A stretch of 64,000 nt of DNA from Dokdonella_A sp014338185 (GTDB lineage Bacteria > Pseudomonadota > Gammaproteobacteria > Xanthomonadales > Rhodanobacteraceae), in assembly GCA_030263295.1 (NCBI GenBank), contig SZOS01000008.1, forward strand, positions 1-64,000. The letters run 5' to 3'. The notes under the pieces are model-generated. The model was not told where the DNA came from. It saw only the letters and a list, made by a program, of their open reading frames with translations, and searched no databases. Positions 25,882 to 35,444 of this stretch are shown piece by piece. Position numbers and translations under genes: made by a program. Position 1 is the stretch's first letter; every line of letters begins with the position of its first letter.

Positions 25882-27161
25882 TCGCGTTGCACCGCACCCT
25901 GTTCGCGCTGCTGGCGCTGGCGCCCGCAGCGCTGTCCGCGCAGGCGTTCCTGCCGCCGCTCGAACTCGCGCGGCAGGCGATCGCGGCCCAGCCGGAGGTA
26001 CGCGCCGCCGACGCGCGCGTGAGCGAGGCGCGTGAGCGCGCGCTCGCGCTCGCCGCGGGACCGCACGATACCGTGCTCAGCCTCGCGCCCACGCGCCGCA
26101 GCGTGCACGATGCGCCCACGCCTGGCGGCCGCGCCGGCTACCGCGAGTGGGAGATGCAGCTGTCGCGCGCGATCCGCCTGCCCGGCAAGGCGGCCCTGGA
26201 TCGCGAAAGCGGCGCCCATGCGGTGGCCGCCGCCGCGCTGCTGCACGGCGACGCCGAGCACCAGGCCGCGCGCCTGTTGCTGCGGCAGTGGATGGCGTGG
26301 CTGCAGGCGCAGGCGGCGAGCGACCTGGCCCAGGCGCGCGCGCAGGCGATCGCGGGCGAACGCGCGGCGCTTGCGCGCCGGGTCGAGCTGGGGGATGCCG
26401 CGCGGCGCGAACTGGACCAGCTCGATGCCGAACTCGCCCTGGCCGGCGCCGCGCTGCGCGAGGCGCAGGCCGAGCTCGAGGCCGCGCAGCTCACGCTCGC
26501 GGCCGACTTCACCACACTGCCGCTTCCGCCACGCGCACCTGCCCTGCCCGCGCCCGTGGCGCTGGCCGAAACCGGCGCGCAGTGGACGCACCGCATCATC
26601 GAGCGCAGCCACGAGATTCGCGCCGCCGGCGAACTCGCCGCGCAGCGCGACGCACTGGCCGCGCGTGCCCGGCGCGAGCGCCTGCCCGATCCGAGCATCG
26701 ACCTGCGCAGCTTCGCCGAGCGCGACGGCATGGAACGCGGCATCGGCATCACGCTCAGCATTCCGCTCGGCAACCGGCGCCGCGCCGCCGAGGCGCGGGC
26801 CGAGAGCGCCGCCGCCGCGGCCGCGCACAGCGAGCTGGCGGCGATGCGGCGCGACATCGAACGTGAGGCGCGGCTCGACGTGGCCCACGCGCTGGCCGCG
26901 TTCGACCTGTGGCAGGCCGCCGCTGCCGCGCGCACCGCCACCGCGGCGAGCGTGGCGCGCCAGCGGCGCGCGTGGGAGCTGGGCGAAATCGGCCTGGCCG
27001 AACGCCTGCAGGCCGAACGCCTCGATGCCGAGGCCGCGCTGGCCGAGCTGCGCGCGCGGGTCGCGGCCCATGCCTCGCAGCTGCGCGTGCAGGTCGACGC
27101 GCACGAGCTGTGGCACACCGGCGACGACACCGCCGGCCATGCACCGCACGATCCGTCCTGA
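25878..27161 (+). CDS. TolC-family outer-membrane channel of the RND system, 427 aa
   Basis: The signal peptide (TLFALLALAPAALSAQA) precedes two long helical repeats typical of TolC/CzcC proteins (about residues 25-220 and 235-410), rich in Ala, Arg and Glu with REWEMQLSRAIRLPGK and GIGITLSIPLGNRRRA at the turns. The ATG at 25878 overlaps the pump stop. The operon order is adaptor, pump, channel; classical czcCBA and cusCFBA have the channel gene first. Confidence 0.9.
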   Translation: MIALHRTLFALLALAPAALSAQAFLPPLELARQAIAAQPEVRAADARVSEARERALALAAGPHDTVLSLAPTRRSVHDAPTPGGRAGYREWEMQLSRAIRLPGKAALDRESGAHAVAAAALLHGDAEHQAARLLLRQWMAWLQAQAASDLAQARAQAIAGERAALARRVELGDAARRELDQLDAELALAGAALREAQAELEAAQLTLAADFTTLPLPPRAPALPAPVALAETGAQWTHRIIERSHEIRAAGELAAQRDALAARARRERLPDPSIDLRSFAERDGMERGIGITLSIPLGNRRRAAEARAESAAAAAAHSELAAMRRDIEREARLDVAHALAAFDLWQAAAAARTATAASVARQRRAWELGEIGLAERLQAERLDAEAALAELRARVAAHASQLRVQVDAHELWHTGDDTAGHAPHDPS

Positions 27162-27167
27162 ACCGGG

Positions 27168-28448
27168 TCAGCGCACCAGCGCGAGCGACAACTGCGGCCA
27201 GTAGGTGATCACGAGTACCGCGAGCAGCAGGATCAGGAAGAACGGCGCACTCGCGCGCACCAGCGTGAGGATGGGCTTGCCAAAGCGCATGCTCGCGATG
27301 AACAGGTTCATGCCCACGGGCGGCAGGAAGATGCCCAGCTGCAGGTTGGCTAGGAACAGGATGCCCAGGTGCACCGGATCGATGCCGTAGCGCAGTGCCA
27401 CCGGCAGCACCAGCGGCACCAGGATGATGATGGCCGGGAAGCCTTCCAGCAGCATCCCGAACACGAGCAGGAACAGGTTGAGGATGAGCAGGAACGCACC
27501 CCGGCTGGAGATGTGCGCCTGGATCGCGCCGAACAGCCGCTCGGGCACCTCGGCGTCGATGAGCCAGTTGGTGAGCGCGAGCGAGAAGCCGAGGATGATG
27601 AGCAGCGCGCCCACCAGCAGCATCGCCTCGCGCGCCACGCGCGGCAGCTTGCGCCACGGGATCTCGCGCCGCACCAGCACGGTCACCACGAACACGTACA
27701 GCGCGGTGGCGGCGGCCGCTTCCGAGGCCGCGAGCCTGCCCGAGTAGATGCCGCCGAGGATCACGAACGGCAACGGCAGGTCCCACAGCGCATCGCGCAG
27801 CGCGGCGCGCAGCTCCTTGCCGTCGACGAGCGTGCGCGGCACGCCGGCGCGGCGCGCGTGCCACATGCTGTAGGCCGACAGCAGCGCCACCATGAGCAGG
27901 CAGGGCAGCACGCCGGCGAGGAACAGCGCATCGATGGTCACGGGCGGCGTGGTGTGGAACTGCTGCGCGACCACGCCGTACAGGATCAGCGGCATCGACG
28001 GCACGAGGATGAGGCCGAGGCTGCCGGCCGAGGTCAAAAGGCCCAGCGAGAAGCGCTCGCCGTAGTTCTGCTGCAGCAGCGCGGGATACAGCACCGCGCC
28101 CAGCGCCACGATGGTGACGCCGGTGGCGCCGGTGAACGCGGTGAACATCGCGCAGGCGAGCACCGCGACCACCGCGAGGCCACCCGGCAGCCAGCCCAGC
28201 AGCGCATTGCTCAGGCGCACGAGGCGCTGTGGCGCGCGGCTCTCGGCCAACAGGTAGCCGGCCAGCGTGAACAGCGGGATCGCGATGAGCGCGGGCATGT
28301 CGGCCAGGCGGTAGAACTCGACCGCGACCGCGACCCCTTCCTGCCCTGCGGCGTGGAAACCGAGCAGCGCGACCGCGGCCAGCAACGCCCACAGCGGCGC
28401 GCCGAGCGCGGCCAGCAGCAGCAGGCCCGCGGCGGCGAGCGCGATCAC
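27168..28448 (-). CDS. dctM: TRAP transporter large permease (DctM type), 426 aa
   Basis: About 12 membrane segments with DctM motifs: LAGYLLAESRAPQRL, FTGATGVTIVALGAVLYPAL, ILVPSMPLILYGV and GMLLEGFPAIIILVPL. It forms the sodium-driven import channel of a TRAP system. The GTG start at 28448 overlaps the small-permease stop (GTGA), and it is the last gene of the folD-tatT-TRAP operon. Confidence 0.95.
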   Translation of the reverse strand: MIALAAAGLLLLAALGAPLWALLAAVALLGFHAAGQEGVAVAVEFYRLADMPALIAIPLFTLAGYLLAESRAPQRLVRLSNALLGWLPGGLAVVAVLACAMFTAFTGATGVTIVALGAVLYPALLQQNYGERFSLGLLTSAGSLGLILVPSMPLILYGVVAQQFHTTPPVTIDALFLAGVLPCLLMVALLSAYSMWHARRAGVPRTLVDGKELRAALRDALWDLPLPFVILGGIYSGRLAASEAAAATALYVFVVTVLVRREIPWRKLPRVAREAMLLVGALLIILGFSLALTNWLIDAEVPERLFGAIQAHISSRGAFLLILNLFLLVFGMLLEGFPAIIILVPLVLPVALRYGIDPVHLGILFLANLQLGIFLPPVGMNLFIASMRFGKPILTLVRASAPFFLILLLAVLVITYWPQLSLALVR

Positions 28449-28951
28449 GGCAGCTCCGGGGCGAGCACGGGCATGTCCTCGTTGCGCGGCGGCAGGAACA
28501 CGTGCACGAGCAGGCGCAGCGCGATCAGGCCGAAGCCGACCGGCACGATGAGTTCGACCAGCCAGGTCGGGATGCCGGCGATGCGCGCGCCGCTGCCGTA
28601 GTCGAGCAGCACCAGGGCGTAGCCGTGCCAGGCCATGAGCCCGGCCATGCCCGCGCTGAAGGCGAGCGTCAGCGCGTGGATCACGCGTCGCACGCGCCCG
28701 TGCACGAAGTGGGCGAGGATGTCGAGGCCGATGTGCTTGTCGTCACGCACCGCGGCCAGCGCGCCGAGCATCGCCGCCCACAGCACCATCGCGCGCAGCA
28801 GCGGATCGGCCCATTCCAGTCCGGTGTCGAACAGGTTGCGCAGCAGGATCTGCGCGCCGGCCAGCAGCACCATCGCGAGCACGAGCAGCGCGATGAGGCC
28901 GGTCTCGACCCGGTCGAGCCAGCGCAGCAGGCTGCGCGCGCGCTGCCTCAC
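28445..28951 (-). CDS. dctQ: TRAP transporter small permease (DctQ type), 168 aa
   Basis: Four predicted membrane helices, including GLIALLVLAMVLLAGAQILL and ADPLLRAMVLWAAMLGALAA, the latter with the DctQ-type KHIGLDIL motif following. The GTG start overlaps the binding-protein stop. Together with DctM it forms the membrane part of the transporter. Confidence 0.92.
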   Translation of the reverse strand: MRQRARSLLRWLDRVETGLIALLVLAMVLLAGAQILLRNLFDTGLEWADPLLRAMVLWAAMLGALAAVRDDKHIGLDILAHFVHGRVRRVIHALTLAFSAGMAGLMAWHGYALVLLDYGSGARIAGIPTWLVELIVPVGFGLIALRLLVHVFLPPRNEDMPVLAPELP

Positions 28952-29958
28952 TGCGCGTTGCCGTGCAACTGGCCCAGTACCTCGCCCAGCGCCTGCAGCA
29001 TCGGCGGCGACAGGTCGCCCTGGGCCTTGACCTTGGCGTACACCTCGCCACCGATCGCCTGCCAGCTCTTGCGCTCGGCCTCGTTGGGCGCATCGATCGC
29101 GATGCCCTGCGCCTTGAGCGCCTCGCGCGCCGACTCGTTGTCCTTGCGGTTGATCGCCTCGAGCCGGGTGAAGGTCGCGTGGAACTCATCCTCGACCAGC
29201 TTGCGATCCTCCGGCGTGAGCGCCTCGAACGACTTGCGCGTGACCACCACTTCGCCGACCACGAAACTCAGCGGCAGGTCGACGATGTACTTGATCTTGG
29301 TGTGCCACTGGAACGCGAGCGCACCCGACAGCGTGTTGGCCGCGGTGTCGATGAGCCCGGTCTGCAGGCTGGTGTAGACGTCGGCCAGCGGCAGCGGGAT
29401 CGGCGCCACGCCCGCGGCCGAGAACGCCATCTCGGCGACCTTGTCGCCGAGCGGCACCCACACCTTGGCGGTCTTGAGGTCCTCGCGCGAATGGATCGGC
29501 CGCGTGCTCATGAGGTAGGCGAAACCACCACCGCTGATGCCCAGCAGCGTGTAGCCGTCGTTGGCGAAGGACTGCTTGAGCAGCGGATCGAGCCGCGCAC
29601 GCGCGGTGGCGATTTCGTCGAAACTGCGGAACGTGAACGGCAGGCTGTAGACCTGCGCATCCTTGGTCAGGATCGAAGCCTCGCCACCGGTGAACGCACC
29701 ACCCTGCAGCTGGCCGATCTTCATCTTGCGCAGCACGGTGGCGTCGTCGCCCATCACGCCGCCCGGATAGAACTTGAACTCGACGCGGCCTTCGCTCTTG
29801 GCTTTGATCGCCTCGCCCGCCGCGCGCATCTCGCGCATCCATGCGGTGCCGTCGGGCGCGATCGTGGCGATCTTGAAGGTGGCGGCATCGGCGCCGGTCG
29901 CGGCGAGGCCGCAGGCGAGCGTGAACAGGGTCTTGCCGAAGGTGTGCATGTGCTTCAT
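28948..29958 (-). CDS. dctP: TRAP transporter substrate-binding protein (DctP family), 336 aa
   Basis: The signal peptide (GKTLFTLACGLAATGADA) is followed by the DctP fold: FKIATIAPDGTAWMREMRAA, FKFYPGGVMGDDATVLRKMK, GQLQGGAFTGGE and VYTSLQTGLIDTAANT. The ligand-contacting Arg motif typical of carboxylate binders is not obvious (KVWVPLGDKVAEM in its region), in line with TatT-associated TRAP systems whose ligands are thought to be hydrophobic. It lies 50 bp after the TatT gene. Confidence 0.93.
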   Translation of the reverse strand: MKHMHTFGKTLFTLACGLAATGADAATFKIATIAPDGTAWMREMRAAGEAIKAKSEGRVEFKFYPGGVMGDDATVLRKMKIGQLQGGAFTGGEASILTKDAQVYSLPFTFRSFDEIATARARLDPLLKQSFANDGYTLLGISGGGFAYLMSTRPIHSREDLKTAKVWVPLGDKVAEMAFSAAGVAPIPLPLADVYTSLQTGLIDTAANTLSGALAFQWHTKIKYIVDLPLSFVVGEVVVTRKSFEALTPEDRKLVEDEFHATFTRLEAINRKDNESAREALKAQGIAIDAPNEAERKSWQAIGGEVYAKVKAQGDLSPPMLQALGEVLGQLHGNAQ

Positions 29959-30008
29959 CCCATGGTGACTGTGGCGGCACCCGCGGGCGCGGACGCGCCG
30001 CGATGGCC

Positions 30009-30887
30009 TCAGAAAAAATCCTTGCTGCCGTCGAGCAGCTTGCGGGCGCGCGCCTGCGCGAGCACGTTGACCAGCGTGAGCCCGGGCACGTGCGGGTCGG
30101 CGGCGAGCGCCTCCTGCAGCAGGCGATCGTGCAGCGCCTGGTCGAACACCAGCCGAGCGTACTTCTCCGCGTAGAGCACGCGCACCATCTGGTTGTGGCC
30201 ATGCGACAAGGCGAGGGCCTTGTCGAAATCGGCCTTGCCCTGCTCGGGCTGGCCGCCGAGCGAGGCCGGTCGCAGGGTCGCGAGCACGCCCAGGTACATC
30301 CACGGCTCGCCTTGGCCGAAGTCGGGATCGAGCGCCACCACGCGTTCGAGCAGCGCCTGCACCCTGGGAATGTCGGCGATCGCCTGCCAGTCGTCGCTGT
30401 TGGCCTGGATGCGGCCGGCCCAGGCCGCGGCCAGCGCCTGGGCCACGGCCACGTCGCCGCGCTGCAGCTGCGCGACCTGCGCCGCGAACGCCTCGAAAGG
30501 CGCCGTCAGCTGCTCGCACAGCGCCGCGCGCCGCACGCAGCTCGCGCGGCGGGCGTAGTCGAAGCTGCGCGCGGACAGCCGCCGCGCGCGCTGGGCGTCG
30601 TCGACGAGGCCGCCCGCATAGGCACCGTAGAGCCGGCTGCCGGCCAGCAGCAGGTCGACGTTGCGCGGATCGTCGTGGATGAGGCCATCGACCAGCAGCA
30701 GCCACGCGGGGATGCCCTCGCGCGCGGTGGCGATGTCGTCCTGGTCGAGGATGCCCGCGGACAGGCTCGCCGACAGCCGCGCACCGGCCTTGCTGGCGAT
30801 GCCGGCGCAGCCGGCGAGCGCGAACGCAAGCAGCGTGAGTGCGAGCACGCGCCATGCCGCGATCGTGCACACGCGCCGCGTGTTCAT
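30009..30887 (-). CDS. TRAP transporter T-component lipoprotein (TatT), 292 aa
   Basis: A lipobox (LAFALAGC, Cys near residue 27) and TPR-like helical repeats (PWMYLGVLATLRPASLGGQP, DFDKALALSHGHNQMVRVLYAEKYARLVFD) identify the TatT family, first described in Treponema, where the trimer binds the P protein. It probably hands hydrophobic ligands to DctP. The start overlaps the folD stop (ATGA). The presence of TatT defines this as a TPAT-type TRAP system. Confidence 0.9.
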   Translation of the reverse strand: MNTRRVCTIAAWRVLALTLLAFALAGCAGIASKAGARLSASLSAGILDQDDIATAREGIPAWLLLVDGLIHDDPRNVDLLLAGSRLYGAYAGGLVDDAQRARRLSARSFDYARRASCVRRAALCEQLTAPFEAFAAQVAQLQRGDVAVAQALAAAWAGRIQANSDDWQAIADIPRVQALLERVVALDPDFGQGEPWMYLGVLATLRPASLGGQPEQGKADFDKALALSHGHNQMVRVLYAEKYARLVFDQALHDRLLQEALAADPHVPGLTLVNVLAQARARKLLDGSKDFF

Positions 30888-31744
30888 GCCTCCACCCCGA
30901 ACTCCTCGGCCGCCTCGAGCGTGTTCTCGATCAGCGTGGCCACGGTCATCGGGCCGACCCCGCCGGGCACCGGCGTGATCCACGAGGCGCGCTCGGCCGC
31001 GGGCGCGTACTCGACATCGCCGACGAGGCGGCCATCGTCGAGCCGGTTGATGCCGACATCGATCACCACCGCGCCTGGCTTGATCCAGTGGCCCTTGATG
31101 ATGCCGGGCCGGCCCACCGCCACCACCACGATGTCGGCCGCCCGCACCTCGGCCTCGAGGTCGGCAGTGAACTTGTGGCACCCGGTGGTGGTGCAGCCGG
31201 CCAGCAGCAGTTCGAGGATCAGCGGTCGTCCGACGTGGTTGGACACGCCGATCACCACGGCCTTGCGCCCGCGCACCGGCTGGTCGGTGTGGGCGAGCAG
31301 CGTCATCACGCCCTTGGGCGTGCATGGCCGCAGGCCGCGCTGACGCAAGGCGAGACGGCCGACGTTGGCGGCCTGGAAGCCGTCGACGTCCTTGTGCACA
31401 TCGATGCGATCGATCAGCGCGGTGGCGTTGATGCCGGCCGGCAGCGGCAACTGCAGCAGGATGCCGTGCACCTGCGCATCGGCGTTGAGACGGTCGATCA
31501 GCGCCACCAGCTCGGCCTGCGCGGTGTCCGCGGGCAGGTCGAAGTCGAACGAGCGAAACCCCACCTGCCGACAGGCGCGGCGCTTGTTGCGCACGTACAC
31601 CGCCGAGGCCGCATCCTCGCCGACCATGACCACGGCCAGTCCCGGCGCCGGCAGCCCGCGCGCCACGCGCGCACGCACCCGCACCGCGACGCGCTCGAGC
31701 ACGTCTTCCGCGATGCGGCGGCCATCGAGCAGTCGTGCGGCCAT
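30884..31744 (-). CDS. folD: Bifunctional methylenetetrahydrofolate dehydrogenase/cyclohydrolase, 286 aa
   Basis: Interconverts 5,10-methylene-THF and 10-formyl-THF with NADP. YVRNKRRACRQVGF carries the catalytic Tyr-Lys, GILLQLPLP and DVDGFQAANVGRL are the family signatures, and VIGVSNHVGRPLILELLLAGCTTTGCH is the Rossmann nucleotide site (E. coli has S-x-I/V-V-G-x-P). The C-terminus TPVPGGVGPMTVATLI is conserved. It is the first gene of the TRAP operon. Confidence 0.97.
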   Translation of the reverse strand: MAARLLDGRRIAEDVLERVAVRVRARVARGLPAPGLAVVMVGEDAASAVYVRNKRRACRQVGFRSFDFDLPADTAQAELVALIDRLNADAQVHGILLQLPLPAGINATALIDRIDVHKDVDGFQAANVGRLALRQRGLRPCTPKGVMTLLAHTDQPVRGRKAVVIGVSNHVGRPLILELLLAGCTTTGCHKFTADLEAEVRAADIVVVAVGRPGIIKGHWIKPGAVVIDVGINRLDDGRLVGDVEYAPAAERASWITPVPGGVGPMTVATLIENTLEAAEEFGVEA

Positions 31745-31853
31745 CGATGCTCCAGTGAAAAGCGGGCATTATCCACCGCGCCGCCACGCCGCTCAAACCG
31801 GCAGCGCAGCGCGCGCGGGCATCATTCAGCCGGCATCCGGCCGGCGGCGGGAT

Positions 31854-33254
31854 TCAGCCGCCGCGCCGCGCGTTGCGGATCATGCGCGTGCGCCGGCGCT
31901 GCTGGCCCTCGGTGAGCTCGTTGCGCTTGCCCGCGAACGGGTTGTCGCCGTCACGGAACTCGATGCGGATCGGCGTGCCTTCGAGACGGTAGCGCTTGCG
32001 CAGGAAGTTCTCCAGGTAACGCCGGTAGCCATCGGCGATGTGGCGCGTGCGCGCGCCATGGATGAGGATCGAGGGCGGATTGGTGCCGGTTGGATGGGCG
32101 AACTTCAGGCGTGGGCTGTGGCCGCGCACGAGCGGTGGCTGGTAGGCCGCGGTGGCGGCCGCGATCGCGCGCGTGAGCTCGGACGAGGTGAACTTGTGGT
32201 GGGAGGCGGCGTGCGCGCGGTTGATCGCCTTCATGAGCTCACCGATGCCGCTGCCGTGCAGCGCCGAGATGAACACCTGGCGTGCCCACGCGACGAAATC
32301 GAGCCGACGCGACAGCGAGGCCGCGCACTGCTCGCGCTGGTACTTGTCCATGCCGTCCCACTTGTTGACCGCGATCACCAGCGCGCGGCCGGCTTCGAGC
32401 ACGTGCCCGAGCAAGGTGGTGTCCTGCTCCGACACGCCTTCGCGTGCGTCGAGCATGAACACGGTCACGTGCGCGGCCTCGACCGACTGCAGCGCCTTGA
32501 TCACGCTGAACTTCTCCAGCGCATCGTCGATGCGCGCGCGGCGCCGTACGCCCGCGGTGTCGATCAGCGTGTAGCGCCGGCCATCGCGTTCGAGCGGCAC
32601 GCGGATCGCATCGCGCGTGGTGCCGGCGACGTCGGAGGTGATCACGCGCTCCTCGCCGAGCAGGCGGTTGACCAGCGTCGACTTGCCCGCGTTGGGGCGG
32701 CCGATGATCGCGACGCGGATGCCGTCGTCGGGCTGCTCGGCGAGCGCATCGGCGGCGAGCGCCGGCAGGTGCGTGCCGATCACATCCAGCAACGGCGCCA
32801 TGCCACGGCCGTGAGCGGCGGCCACGCCGAACACCTGGGCCACTCCGAGCGCGGCGAAGTCGGCCAGCGCGGCGTGTTCATCGAGGCCGTCGATCTTGTT
32901 GACCACGAGCAGCGTCGGCTTGCCGGCACGCCGCAGCCGGTCGAGGATCGAGCGATCGGTCGGCAGCAGCCCGTCGCGCGCATCGACGATGAGCAGCACG
33001 AGATCGGCTTCGGCCATCGCCAGCTGCGCCTGGTGGGCGGTGTGCGCGTCCAGGCCCACCGCGTCGTCGACGAAGCCACCGGTATCGACCAGCGCGAACG
33101 GACGTTCGGGCAGCAGCCGGCACACGCCGTAGTGGCGATCGCGGGTGACACCCGGCAGGTCGTGCACCAGCGCATCGCGCGTGCGCGTGAGCACGTTGAA
33201 CAAGGTGGACTTGCCCACGTTGGGGCGCCCGACGAGCGCGACTACGGGAAGCAT
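31854..33254 (-). CDS. der: Ribosome-biogenesis GTPase Der (EngA), 466 aa
   Basis: Two tandem GTPase domains: P-loops GRPNVGKSTLF near residue 8 and GRPNAGKSTLV near residue 185, switch and G3/G4 motifs (DTGGF, NKIDG; DTAGV, NKWDG), and the C-terminal KH-like domain (RKRYRLEGTPIRIEFRDG). It is needed for 50S maturation. ATG 33254 matches homologues; upstream codons do not. Confidence 0.98.
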   Translation of the reverse strand: MLPVVALVGRPNVGKSTLFNVLTRTRDALVHDLPGVTRDRHYGVCRLLPERPFALVDTGGFVDDAVGLDAHTAHQAQLAMAEADLVLLIVDARDGLLPTDRSILDRLRRAGKPTLLVVNKIDGLDEHAALADFAALGVAQVFGVAAAHGRGMAPLLDVIGTHLPALAADALAEQPDDGIRVAIIGRPNAGKSTLVNRLLGEERVITSDVAGTTRDAIRVPLERDGRRYTLIDTAGVRRRARIDDALEKFSVIKALQSVEAAHVTVFMLDAREGVSEQDTTLLGHVLEAGRALVIAVNKWDGMDKYQREQCAASLSRRLDFVAWARQVFISALHGSGIGELMKAINRAHAASHHKFTSSELTRAIAAATAAYQPPLVRGHSPRLKFAHPTGTNPPSILIHGARTRHIADGYRRYLENFLRKRYRLEGTPIRIEFRDGDNPFAGKRNELTEGQQRRRTRMIRNARRGG

Positions 33255-33363
33255 CACTGGCTCCGCAAATGGGACACGCGGCCACGCCGCGCACGCGGCA
33301 TTGCCGCACGATGGTGCTGCTCGCGCAAGCACCCGTGGCGGCGATCACCGATCGCCGCGCGGT

Positions 33364-34569
33364 TCAGGGCCGGATGCGGTATGCGCCCAGTCGCCCGCCG
33401 ATGTCCTGGACGTAGGCAACATCGCCCGCCACCACCGGCGCAGCCTCGATCGGCTGCTTGCCCAGGCGCTCGCGCGCCACGAACTTGCCTTCGGCGAGGC
33501 TGAGCCAGTGCACGTAGCCTTCGCTGTCGCCCACCACGACCTGGTTGCCCTGGATCGCCGGTGCGCTGAGCCAGCGGTACTTGAGCTGGTCCTGCTTCCA
33601 CAGGTTGGCGCCGGTGTCGCGGTCGAACGCCCACACGTTGCCGTCGCTGTCGATCGCCACCGCGGTGGTGCCCGCGAGCGCGACGCTCGCATAACTGGAC
33701 AGGTCGCGTTGCCACAGCGGGCGACCGCTGTCGAGCGCCAGCGCGGCGATCTGGCCGCGATAGCCGACCGCGAACAGGGCGCTGCCGTCGCTGCTGATGT
33801 TGCCGTCGACGTCGGCCAGGCGCTCGACCTCGGTGCGGCCCTCGCCGGTGGACAGGGTTTGCGTCCACAGCTCGTTGCCGTCATCCAGGCGTACCGCGCT
33901 CACGCGTCCACCGTCGGTGCCGTCATAGACCACGCCGTTGGCGATGAGGGGCGCCGAATTGCCGCGCAGACTCAATGCGGGCACGCTCTGGTCGAACACC
34001 CACTTGCGGCTGCCGTCATTGGCATCCAGCGCCTGCAGCCGGCCATCGTTGCCGCGCACCACCACGAGGCCGCCGCCGATCGCGGGCGTCGAGATCACTT
34101 CCGACTCGATGCGCGTCTGCCAGCGTTCGCCGCCATCGGCCGCCGACAGTGCGATGACCTGGCCGTCGAGCCCGCCCACCACCAGCAGGTCGCCGTCGAT
34201 CGCGGGACCGCCTGACCAGCGCATGGAGTGTTCGCCGCGCTTCCACAGGAAACCCCGGCTGCCGCCCAGACGCTTGCGCCAGGCGCTGCGGCCGCTGGCG
34301 CCATCGAATGCTTCGATGCTGCCGTCGATGGAGACGGCATACACGCGACCATCGGCACCGACCGCAGGCGTCATGCGTGCGCCCGACAGGCCGGCGCCGT
34401 CCCCCACGCTGGCACTCCACAGGCGTTCGACCTGCAGCGTGGGCGCAAACTCGAGCAATGGTGTCGGCGGCTCGACGTTGTCCTTCCTGCCCATGCTCTT
34501 GAACCAGTTGCAACCGCTGCCGGCCAGTGCCAGCGCTGCGATCGCGACGACAGCCAGTGCGCGCTTCAT
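33364..34569 (-). CDS. bamB: Outer-membrane assembly lipoprotein BamB, 401 aa
   Basis: The lipoprotein signal ends in ALALAGSGC (Cys 20). An eight-bladed PQQ-like propeller follows, with repeats such as GRVYAVSIDGSIEAFDGASG and GNVWAFDRDTGANLW. It scaffolds the BAM complex for beta-barrel insertion. It overlaps the yfgM stop by 4 bp, and der follows after 109 bp, the usual gammaproteobacterial order. Confidence 0.96.
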   Translation of the reverse strand: MKRALAVVAIAALALAGSGCNWFKSMGRKDNVEPPTPLLEFAPTLQVERLWSASVGDGAGLSGARMTPAVGADGRVYAVSIDGSIEAFDGASGRSAWRKRLGGSRGFLWKRGEHSMRWSGGPAIDGDLLVVGGLDGQVIALSAADGGERWQTRIESEVISTPAIGGGLVVVRGNDGRLQALDANDGSRKWVFDQSVPALSLRGNSAPLIANGVVYDGTDGGRVSAVRLDDGNELWTQTLSTGEGRTEVERLADVDGNISSDGSALFAVGYRGQIAALALDSGRPLWQRDLSSYASVALAGTTAVAIDSDGNVWAFDRDTGANLWKQDQLKYRWLSAPAIQGNQVVVGDSEGYVHWLSLAEGKFVARERLGKQPIEAAPVVAGDVAYVQDIGGRLGAYRIRP

Positions 34570-35228
34570 GTGGTCGGCTGCTCCGTCGCCGCGGCGCTGC
34601 CACCGAGGTCGTCGAGCTTCATTTGCACGGTGGTGCGATCGAAGCCCTGGCTGCCGTCGCTGGCCAGCACTGCGGCGTAGGCCTTGCGCGCCTCCTCGAT
34701 GCGGCCGAGCTTGACCAGCGCATCTCCGCGCAATTCGCCGGCCAACGCGGCATAGTCATCGGCCGCGCTGCCCTCGGCCAGCTTGAGCGCACCCTCGGCA
34801 TCGCCGCTGGCGAGCTTGACCCGGCCGATGCGCAGGTCCACCAGCTGGCGCAGGCTCGGCAGCTTGACATGGCCGCGTGCCCAGTCCAGATGCTGTGCCG
34901 CACTCGCCAGGTCGTTCTTGGCGGCGGCGATCTCGGCCTGCTGCAGGGCTGCGAGCACCGCGTAGGTCGAATCGGGATATTCCTTGCGGATCGCCTCGGC
35001 GACCTTGCTCGCATCGTCGGGCTTCTGCGCGCTGAGCGCGTCGGCCAGCGCCTGGTATTGCGCCGCCGCCGCCGCGGCCTGGCTCGCGCCATGGGCCTTC
35101 CACTGCTGCCAGCCGAAGATGAGCCCGAGACCGATGACGATGCCCATGACGATCGCCATGGCGTTCTCGCGCAGCCACTTCTGGACCAGTTCACCTTGTT
35201 CGTGTTCGTCGAGGAGGTCGAAAGCCAT
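34566..35228 (-). CDS. yfgM: YfgM-type membrane-anchored TPR protein, 220 aa
   Basis: The N-terminal cytosolic segment (MAFDLLDEHEQGELVQKWLREN), a single membrane helix (AMAIVMGIVIGLGLIFGW) and periplasmic TPR-like helices match YfgM, an ancillary factor of the Sec translocon with PpiD. ATG 35228 fits the family start. It is co-transcribed with bamB. Confidence 0.93.
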   Translation of the reverse strand: MAFDLLDEHEQGELVQKWLRENAMAIVMGIVIGLGLIFGWQQWKAHGASQAAAAAAQYQALADALSAQKPDDASKVAEAIRKEYPDSTYAVLAALQQAEIAAAKNDLASAAQHLDWARGHVKLPSLRQLVDLRIGRVKLASGDAEGALKLAEGSAADDYAALAGELRGDALVKLGRIEEARKAYAAVLASDGSQGFDRTTVQMKLDDLGGSAAATEQPTT

Positions 35229-35444
35229 GCAGGTACCCGTTGGAAATGCGTGACGGCGAGGCGCGGCCGCGCCGCGCGCCAAAGACGGCAAGATTAACAG
35301 GAAACCACGGGGCGGCGCTGCGCCGCGCGCGGGTCGCGGCCGGTGTTCAGCGGCAGTGCACGCGGCGCCGGGGCCGATGGGTGCGCGGTCGGGATCGCGT
35401 CCGCATCGCCGGCGGACCGCCAGCCCGGATCGACGCCGGCCGCA

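Noticed and set aside
25335..27149. 604-aa minus-strand open frame over the TolC-type gene
   Set aside because: Antisense shadow; it lacks any motif and opposes two well-supported genes.
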